Positions 58,204 through 64,000 of a stretch of 64,000 nt of DNA are shown here, one piece after another (within the stretch, counting starts at the first letter, position 1; every line of letters starts with the position of its first letter). The notes beneath the pieces were generated by a model, which saw nothing but the letters and a program-made list of their open reading frames with translations, searched no databases and was not told the origin of the DNA. A program made the position numbers and the translations under genes. This stretch comes from Psychrobacter sp. Cmf 22.2 (GTDB taxonomy: Bacteria > Pseudomonadota > Gammaproteobacteria > Pseudomonadales > Moraxellaceae), in assembly GCF_001921745.1 (NCBI RefSeq), contig NZ_MRYA01000003.1, positions 372,001-436,000 of the forward strand. Reading direction: 5' to 3'.

Positions 58204-58220
58204 TTGGCACAGTACCTGCA
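58204..58220 (+). promoter_or_regulatory. Sigma-54 promoter of pilA
   Basis: TTGGCACAGTACCTGCA: TGGCAC at -24 and CTGCA at -12, with GG and GC exactly 10 bp apart as in the RpoN consensus. It lies about 130 bp before the pilA start codon. Confidence 0.8.
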
Positions 58221-58352
58221 ACATTCCTGTTAAGAGTCATATTAAGACAGCATGCGCTATATGGTAGCGTGCATTTTATATCACTGACGGCAGGTATCTA
58301 CGCCCAACCAATATATGGCGACGCTGTCAACTTATTATCTAAAGGAGTTCTT

Positions 58353-58814
58353 ATGAACGCTACTACACAAAAAGGTTTTACCCTAATCGAGTTAATGATC
58401 GTTATCGCTATTATCGGTATCTTGGCGGCGATTGCTATTCCTCAGTACCAGAACTATATTGCTAAGTCGCAAGTATCACGCGTGATGAGCGAGGTAGCCT
58501 CAATGCGTACAGCTACTGAAACCTGCTTAAATGATGGTATTTCACAAGCAGACTGTGGTTTCGGTTGGACTGATAGTAATCTATTAGAAGGTGGAGCTGG
58601 TAAAGCTTTACAAGGTACAACTGGCCTATTGGTAACGTTTGCAACTGCTGCTACTGAATCTACTACTCTTGAAGCAGAATTTGGCGCTAATGCTTCTCAA
58701 GCTATTGATGGCAAAAACTTGACTTGGACTCGTTCACCGGAGGGCTCATGGACTTGTTCTACCTCTGTAGATCCTAAATACAAGCCAGCAGGCTGTTCAG
58801 GTTCAGGTTCTTAA
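58353..58814 (+). CDS. pilA: Type IV major pilin PilA
   Basis: A 153-residue prepilin with the classical short leader MNATTQKG and mature start [20 protein letters not shown], including Glu at +5. The C-terminal disulfide loop is [14 protein letters not shown] and another pair of cysteines lies at ETC and ADC. Size, leader, strong RBS (AAAGGAG), own promoter of sigma-54 type and a following terminator all fit the major pilin. The start is the internal ATG; the open frame extends 84 bp upstream without family resemblance. The tail GCSGSGS ends in a serine, which could be a glycosylation site as in other pilins. Confidence 0.93.
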   Translation: MNATTQKGFTLIELMIVIAIIGILAAIAIPQYQNYIAKSQVSRVMSEVASMRTATETCLNDGISQADCGFGWTDSNLLEGGAGKALQGTTGLLVTFATAATESTTLEAEFGANASQAIDGKNLTWTRSPEGSWTCSTSVDPKYKPAGCSGSGS

Positions 58815-58876
58815 TTTACTGAATCATCAGTAAGATATTATAATAACGTACTTAATTTAAGTGCTAATTTGAGAAA

Positions 58877-58903
58877 GAGAGGTTTTAAACCTCTCTTTTT
58901 TAT
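58877..58903 (+). terminator. Rho-independent terminator after pilA
   Basis: AGAGAGGTTT pairs with the inverse AAACCTCTCT and is followed by TTTTTT. It separates pilA from the membrane sulfatase-fold gene. Confidence 0.85.
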
Positions 58904-58929
58904 TGTTAAAATTTACTGTGTTTGATTAT

Positions 58930-60354
58930 ATGAATATTAAAGCTCAAAACATACCGACTTACCTCTTTGTAAACTCAGACAGCTATTTGGCTATGAAAGC
59001 TTTTCTCATGGTTATAATGCTTAATATCGTGATGTATAGTGCCAATATATTATCAGGAACAGATCGTGCTTTTTTTAATCTCGATTATTTTATTCCTGTC
59101 CTACTATTATCACTAGGCTTTCGGTGGCTATATATAGGTGCTTTTTTATCATTAGCTGTTATTGATTTTTTGGTGTTGTTTGGACAAGTATTTCCTGCTA
59201 TTCGCCTCAATAACTTAGTATATCTATTGAAATTTTCGTGGATATCATCATCAAGCTATCAGATATATGGTACTTTACTGATAATTCTAGTAATACTACA
59301 GCTATTTGTTACACTTAAATTATATCGCCCCAAGTTGAACATATATCTCTTAATGATATTCAATATATTTATCGTCATACAAGCTATCAAGTATCATTTA
59401 CCTGATGCACAAATTTTTCAAAATACAACAAACGGTCAAGTCAAAAATGGTTTTTGGATACCCAAAGGCAGAATCGTTAGCTCACAATTAGAAAACTATA
59501 TCGGCTATTTTAACAAGAGCTTCATACAAGGGTACGATGGCGATGGTGATGCACTACAAGATGTAAGGATTAGCAGTGTATCAGAACCATTATGGCAAGA
59601 TATAGGTAGCCATAAAAAAGTATTACTCATTGTCAATGAGTCTTGGGGGCTACCAAAAGATGAGTTGATTCATAGAGAGGTTTTATCTGAGTTAGTTAAT
59701 AACCCAAACATAAATAACTTACAGACTTCAGATATTGAATTTGAAGGTTTTACCTTAGGTGGAGAGCTACGAGAGCTTTGTCATAAGGCACCTATACATT
59801 TTAATCTAAAAAATCAAAGCGAGGGCTTTGAAGACTGTCTGCCCAACCGTTATAAAGAGTTGGGCTATCGTACCGTAGCGGTACACGGGGCATTAAGTCT
59901 TATGTATGATAGGAGGTACTGGTATCCACGTGCAGGTTTTGAAACAATACTTTTTAGAGACCAAGGTCTCAATTTGCCAGACTCACGCTGCTTTTCTTTT
60001 CCAGGTAATTGTGATAAAGACATTGCATCAGTGATTACTACTCAATTTCAGAATAGTAATAGTTTGTTTTTATATTGGCTTACTCTGAATACACACTCTA
60101 TTTATGATAAAAGAGATATATACACTGATTTATTCGATTGTAATAACTTTGATCTAGAAGATAGACCTTATTCTTGTAATAATCTTAAATTACAAAAGCA
60201 GTTTTTCCATACCTTAAATGATATGCTAAAGAACGATGCTTACAAAGGTACTAAAGTCATTGTAGTTAGTGATCATGAACCACCTATTGTGAGTAGTGAG
60301 GATTCTGCATTCAATCCAGGACGTATTCCTTATGTCTCCTTTACTATTGAATAA
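58930..60354 (+). CDS. Membrane sulfatase/phosphotransferase-fold protein (alkaline phosphatase superfamily, LtaS/EptA-like)
   Basis: A roughly 474-residue protein. Residues 1-150 have about five membrane helices; the rest is a periplasmic domain with alkaline-phosphatase-superfamily metal motifs: LLIVNESWG, the possible nucleophile Thr in FEGFTLGGELREL, TLNTHSIYD and VVSDHEPPIV. Such enzymes move phosphoglycerol or phosphoethanolamine groups onto glycans, lipids or pilin. Placement just after pilA suggests a surface or pilin modification. The ATG at 58930 is chosen because the open frame's first codon (TTG, 58903) lies in the pilA terminator. The next gene starts 6 bp after its stop. Confidence 0.75.
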   Translation: MNIKAQNIPTYLFVNSDSYLAMKAFLMVIMLNIVMYSANILSGTDRAFFNLDYFIPVLLLSLGFRWLYIGAFLSLAVIDFLVLFGQVFPAIRLNNLVYLLKFSWISSSSYQIYGTLLIILVILQLFVTLKLYRPKLNIYLLMIFNIFIVIQAIKYHLPDAQIFQNTTNGQVKNGFWIPKGRIVSSQLENYIGYFNKSFIQGYDGDGDALQDVRISSVSEPLWQDIGSHKKVLLIVNESWGLPKDELIHREVLSELVNNPNINNLQTSDIEFEGFTLGGELRELCHKAPIHFNLKNQSEGFEDCLPNRYKELGYRTVAVHGALSLMYDRRYWYPRAGFETILFRDQGLNLPDSRCFSFPGNCDKDIASVITTQFQNSNSLFLYWLTLNTHSIYDKRDIYTDLFDCNNFDLEDRPYSCNNLKLQKQFFHTLNDMLKNDAYKGTKVIVVSDHEPPIVSSEDSAFNPGRIPYVSFTIE

Positions 60355-60360
60355 AACGCC

Positions 60361-61563
60361 ATGGTAACAACCAATAAAAAAACCACCATTATATATAGCC
60401 TTGTTATTTTGCTTAGTTTACTCTTTATATTAGGTGGTACTTATTTATATACAGCACAGCACTTATTGTTAAGCCGTCTTAGCTATCATTTACAAGTACC
60501 TTTTATTAAAAGTACCATCCACTGCTCTGACGGTGCGCCAGAGTTTATGTATGAGCTTATGAATAATTTGGTAACTGAACAAAAATCAATGAGCAATCAG
60601 ATAGTTTATCAAAACAAAGAGGGTGAGCGCTTTCATTGTGAAAGCGGCTGGGAAGACGGTTTTCGTGGTGATAACCTAATCACAATAAATAGCAGATTTC
60701 GATATGCTAGTGTATCTAAAATAGTCACTTCCGCGATAGTATTAGACTTGATAAACCAAAACAAGGTGCAACTAGATCAAAAGCTGTTGGATGTTATTGA
60801 GATCCCCAAGCCGAAAGATGAGCGAATACAAGATATTACTATAGCGATGCTACTAGAACATAGCGCAGGTTTTGATAGATATAAGTCTAAGACTGCTATG
60901 TTAAAGATGGATATAAAGCCATGGTGCCCTACTGATTTAGAAGATCTTGCTGGTTTAGAGCTTGATTTTGAGCCAAAGACACAGTTTCAATATTCTAATG
61001 TTGGTTATTGTTTATTAGGAGCAGTAGTTGAGCAAGTTACAAAGCGTAGCTTTCATGAGGTGGCTAGAGAAAGTTATGGCCTAGATGATAAAGACATACA
61101 ATTCGTTAAAGATGGCATGCTACCTGATGAAATCGTGTACGACTATCGTTATGAAAATTTTTTTAGTTCAGATTATTACACTCACTTTGATTTTAAAGAC
61201 TCGCTATATGCGATAGGCGGGCTTGCAGGTTCAGCAAATGCTATGGTAAGCGTAACTCAAGATATGTTATTAAAGGAGCCACTTAATATCTTATCACGAG
61301 CCAAGTCTCCCTGCGCAATAGATAAAATTGGCGGCTGCTATGGTTATGCCCTAGAGCCTTACCAAAAAACCGGACACAGTTTTACTATATATAACAAATC
61401 TGGGTATTTTCCTGGAGTGAACAACGATATATTTGTTGACGATAAAGGTGGTATATTAGCCGTATATAGAGGAGCAAGTGCGCCAAGTTTTGAAGCTATG
61501 CAAAAGCTAAAAGAACTGGTTTATGCGAGACTTAATTCTTATTATAAGTTAGATAGTATGTAG
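60361..61563 (+). CDS. Membrane-anchored serine hydrolase (beta-lactamase/class C PBP fold)
   Basis: A 400-residue protein with one N-terminal membrane anchor (residues 10-32). The three active-site motifs of the family are visible: SVSK (SxxK), YSNVG (YxN), and NKSGYFPG (KSG in place of KTG). The family includes esterases, D-amino-acid peptidases and beta-lactamases, so the substrate cannot be read off. It is coupled to the preceding sulfatase-fold gene (6 bp). It could remove an ester group from the same polymer; this is speculation. Confidence 0.78.
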   Translation: MVTTNKKTTIIYSLVILLSLLFILGGTYLYTAQHLLLSRLSYHLQVPFIKSTIHCSDGAPEFMYELMNNLVTEQKSMSNQIVYQNKEGERFHCESGWEDGFRGDNLITINSRFRYASVSKIVTSAIVLDLINQNKVQLDQKLLDVIEIPKPKDERIQDITIAMLLEHSAGFDRYKSKTAMLKMDIKPWCPTDLEDLAGLELDFEPKTQFQYSNVGYCLLGAVVEQVTKRSFHEVARESYGLDDKDIQFVKDGMLPDEIVYDYRYENFFSSDYYTHFDFKDSLYAIGGLAGSANAMVSVTQDMLLKEPLNILSRAKSPCAIDKIGGCYGYALEPYQKTGHSFTIYNKSGYFPGVNNDIFVDDKGGILAVYRGASAPSFEAMQKLKELVYARLNSYYKLDSM

Positions 61564-61798
61564 AAATTTACAATCTATCATTTAAAGAATCGGTAGTATA
61601 TAAAAAAATTATTGATAAATACTTTAAAAATATTAAATATATTGAAAAATTTATAGAAACAAAAATCTAAGTGTGATTTTTACTTAAATTTAATATTCAC
61701 CGTATTTTTTAGAACACCGTCAAGTAATTTAGCATTTAATTAATTCGTTTGTAATATTAGCTGATGCATAAGTTTTTTTGATGTTTTAAGAGACATGT

Positions 61799-62881
61799 AT
61801 GTACTTAAAATCTATTAGTAATTATAGAGCAATAGCAATAATAGCAATAGTTGCGAGCCATATTTACGGATTTGGACTTTCAAGCCCTGATCCAGTTACA
61901 TATTTTATAAAGAGTATAATAACTGGATCGACTGGTTTGTTCGTTTTTATTTCAGGGTTTATGTTTTATTATGTTTTTTATAAAAAATATGAGTATAAAC
62001 ATTTCATTAAAAATAAGATATTAAATATTGGTGTTCCATACTCTATACTTGCAATAATCGCTATTTGTATCACTTATTTCTTAAGTAGTGGTTATTTTAA
62101 CGCTAACAGCCTATCAAGCTATAGTTATAGAGATGGAATTATTTTCAAAGTAGAGGATAGTACTTTTACTATAGTATTAAAATATTATGCTACTGGTCGT
62201 TTCTTAACGGCATATTGGTATATACCATTCGCCTTGATTTTATTTGCTTCAGCGCCAATACATATATTCTTTATAAGTTTAAGGAAACGTTTGCAACTAG
62301 AGGTTGTAATTTTGCTTTCATTGGTTTCTATTTTTGGTCATCGTCCTGTCGCAGAAACTAATCCTTTCCAGTCACTTGTATACTATACACCTATTTATTT
62401 GATAGGTATATTAGTAGCAATGAATAGAAATAAGGTAAAAGTAACAATTGAAAATAAAAAAGCTGTTATCATTCTTATATTTCTTGTTTTTACTTTTACG
62501 ATAGTTCAGTACTCAACAGGGCATATTGGAAATTATAATAAGCTATTTTTTTATTTTGATGGTATGGACTTTATGTATCTACAAAAAATAAGTTTGATAC
62601 TATTGGTATATATATTCCTTGAGAAATATAGTTTTAATTTATATTTTATAGATGTTATATCAAAAACTAGTTTTTCAATATTCTTTATTCATCCATGGTT
62701 GATTATATTATTTAAAGAAATTTTTTATAACCTCGGTTTTGTATTTTATCCAGAAGAAAATAACTTATTTTTATATATGTTTATGTTGGTTTTAATATTA
62801 TCTATATCTGTTTTAATATCTTTATCTATTAAAAAATCTTTTAAATATAGTATTAAAACAAGATATTTAATTGGTTATTAA
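61799..62881 (+). CDS. Acyltransferase family 3 membrane protein
   Basis: A 360-residue protein with about ten membrane helices. The N-terminal motif NYRAIAIIAIVASHIYGFG carries the R...H signature of acyltransferase_3 (OafA/WecH type) enzymes, which acetylate sugars of surface polysaccharides. Base composition is strikingly AT-rich and codon use is poorer than in neighbours, suggesting recent gain. The 235-bp gap before it implies a separate promoter. Acetylation of a pilin or LPS glycan is inferred from context. Confidence 0.78.
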   Translation: MYLKSISNYRAIAIIAIVASHIYGFGLSSPDPVTYFIKSIITGSTGLFVFISGFMFYYVFYKKYEYKHFIKNKILNIGVPYSILAIIAICITYFLSSGYFNANSLSSYSYRDGIIFKVEDSTFTIVLKYYATGRFLTAYWYIPFALILFASAPIHIFFISLRKRLQLEVVILLSLVSIFGHRPVAETNPFQSLVYYTPIYLIGILVAMNRNKVKVTIENKKAVIILIFLVFTFTIVQYSTGHIGNYNKLFFYFDGMDFMYLQKISLILLVYIFLEKYSFNLYFIDVISKTSFSIFFIHPWLIILFKEIFYNLGFVFYPEENNLFLYMFMLVLILSISVLISLSIKKSFKYSIKTRYLIGY

Positions 62882-63146
62882 GAAATAAATAGGTTTTTTC
62901 ATTTACATTAGTAAGATCAATACAGAAAAATTTATGTTATTTTCTATACTTAGTTTAATGCAGAGATAGTATAGTAGAAATCCTGTAAAAATAGGTTTAT
63001 AGCTTAGTTAGAATAAACGTAATAATATGATAGCTGAATAAAAGTATAGTAAGGAATTTGAGAAAAATGGTTTGGAGAAAATGATCTTTATGTAAATCAG
63101 TATAAAGTCTTCTATTTGTCTCCTCTTAAATTATTAGGTTTTATGA

Positions 63147-63623
63147 ATGTATACGCAAAATGGCTTCACTCTCGTTGAGATGATGATTGTTATCGTGATT
63201 ATTGGCGTTCTATCAGCAATAGCTATACCTCAATATCAGATTTATGTAGGCAAGGCGCAAGCGACAAGAGTAGTGAATGAGATGGGGCAGTTGCGTCTAT
63301 CTGTAGAGGAGTGTTTACAAACAGGTCTGACAGCTATTGGCATAGGTAAAAATGAGTGTGATCCACGAGCATCAGCGTCTAATCTCATCGTTGGTGGCTC
63401 GCAAGTGGGCGTAGTACTACCTAACAATATGGGTGTGGCACAGCTAAGTAACCCTTTGACATTGACAACGAGTATTGTAGGGACAGTATCAAATCAAGTA
63501 ACACCGACTAACGCAGGTAAAAAGGTGCAATGGTTACGTACCAGTAATGGCTCATGGCGCTGTAGCAGTAATATTGCTCATAATTATTTACCTAATTCTT
63601 GTGCTCACGACGCCAGCTTGTAG
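63147..63623 (+). CDS. Second type IV pilin (PilA-like)
   Basis: A 158-residue pilin with a very short leader, MYTQNG|FTLVEMMIVIVIIGVLSAIA. The Glu at +5 is kept. The body has the same architecture as PilA: a first cysteine pair (EECLQTGLTAIGIGKNEC) and a C-terminal loop (CSSNIAHNYLPNSC). The sequence after the helix is quite different from PilA. No -24/-12 promoter is visible in front of it. It could be an alternative major pilin or an accessory subunit. Confidence 0.87.
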   Translation: MYTQNGFTLVEMMIVIVIIGVLSAIAIPQYQIYVGKAQATRVVNEMGQLRLSVEECLQTGLTAIGIGKNECDPRASASNLIVGGSQVGVVLPNNMGVAQLSNPLTLTTSIVGTVSNQVTPTNAGKKVQWLRTSNGSWRCSSNIAHNYLPNSCAHDASL

Positions 63624-63628
63624 TTGGC

Positions 63629-63698
63629 GTAGGCTGGGTTTTTAACCCAGCTTTTTTATTCTGTAAGTTCACGATGCTGGGTTAAAAACTCAGCCTAC
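63629..63698. repeat. Inverted repeat (REP-like) after second pilin
   Basis: GTAGGCTGGGTTTTTAACCC (arm 63629-63651) and its near-perfect inverse (63676-63698) are separated by 24 bp. Each arm is itself a small hairpin. The first one, followed by TTTTTT, likely also terminates the pilin transcript. Confidence 0.7.
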
Positions 63699-63794
63699 AA
63701 AAAATCCTACTCAATATCTCAAAAAGCCAAACGTTATGTTCGGCTTTTTTCATTCATCCCACCCCATCAAGAATAGTGTAAAATCCTCGCATAT

Positions 63795-64000
63795 ATGCTC
63801 ACCACATTAATGAGTCAGTTTATGCAAAAAAAAGTCTTAATGATATGTTTGGTCATTGCGCTACTTGAAGGCTTTGCTGGTCTTGGTATCGAGATTTATG
63901 CCATTCGTATATCCGCCACTTATATCGGCTCGTCCATCTCTATCACTGGCGTTATACTGGCAATGGTACTTATTGCCATCGCCGTCGGCTACTGGTATGG
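63795..64000 (+). CDS. Membrane protein, N-terminal part (MFS/spermidine-synthase-like; 3' end outside window)
   Basis: The frame is open to the window's end. It begins with in-frame ATGs at 63795, 63810 and 63822. The peptide MICLVIALLEGFAGLGIEI, followed by a SATYIGSSISITGV segment and AMVLIAIAVGYWYG, resembles the first two helices of the membrane domain found fused to spermidine synthases. Only about 60-70 residues are visible, so the family assignment is provisional. Confidence 0.6.
   Translation, partial: MLTTLMSQFMQKKVLMICLVIALLEGFAGLGIEIYAIRISATYIGSSISITGVILAMVLIAIAVGYWY

Larger units (their letters stand above)
57821..58352. other. Regulatory region upstream of pilA
   Basis: About 530 bp with no supported ORF. 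It contains a palindrome at 57967-57989, an inverted repeat at 58152-58164 and a sigma-54 promoter at 58204-58220, listed separately. Confidence 0.7.

Overview
The window looks like a chromosomal segment of a gammaproteobacterium of the Moraxellaceae, most likely Psychrobacter. This is judged from moderate-to-low GC, protein sequences close in style to Acinetobacter/Psychrobacter (WS/DGAT acyltransferase, split type II secretion genes, Ala/Glu/Thr-rich lipoproteins) and an IS1-like transposase scrap of a type I associate with this group. No database search was possible, so the genus is an inference.

1-13.4 kb is core housekeeping: dapF (5'-truncated by the window edge) and xerC, a Nit-type amidohydrolase, rpoN with a long acidic insert, hpf, thiS, a DUF423 protein, rpoH, a TusA-like protein, an M48/TPR periplasmic protease, yqeY, rpsU, two Ala/Glu-rich lipoproteins (one with a c-type haem), tsaD and crcB. 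13.4-15.2 kb is a small accessory patch: a CDF-type cation transporter with an N-terminal HMA-like domain, flanked by an IS1-like remnant, broken ORFs, a 68-bp terminal-inverted-repeat element and a 16-bp direct repeat.

15.2-32.1 kb returns to core metabolism: a MetR-like LysR regulator, potGHI-type ABC transporter genes without a binding protein, beta-carbonic anhydrase, glyoxalase I, an MscS channel with an unknown membrane protein, cytochrome c', hemF, ribA, dxs, suhB, WS/DGAT and thiG.

32.4-46.8 kb holds type II secretion genes gspE, gspF and gspG. GspE is separated from gspF by ridA-like and DUF4442 genes, an McrBC-type restriction pair, a tRNA-Pro/Arg/His cluster, an AraC regulator and an unknown gene. 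After gspG come a free-standing DsbD alpha domain and full-length dsbD. PldA and comF follow.

49.6-64 kb is a type IV pilus region. A minor-pilin operon (fimT/gspH-like, pilV, pilW, pilX, pilY1 and two pilE-like genes) is followed by the likely major pilin gene pilA, an LtaS/sulfatase-fold membrane protein, a serine beta-lactamase-fold hydrolase, an AT-rich acyltransferase-3 gene and a second pilin. Sigma-54 type -24/-12 elements (GG-N10-GC) are visible upstream of pilA and, more weakly, upstream of the minor-pilin operon, and rpoN itself is in the window. The genes between the two pilins are the best candidate here for an undescribed system: a possible pilin or surface-glycan modification cassette. 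The window ends inside a gene for a membrane protein resembling the N-terminal domain of MFS/spermidine-synthase fusions.
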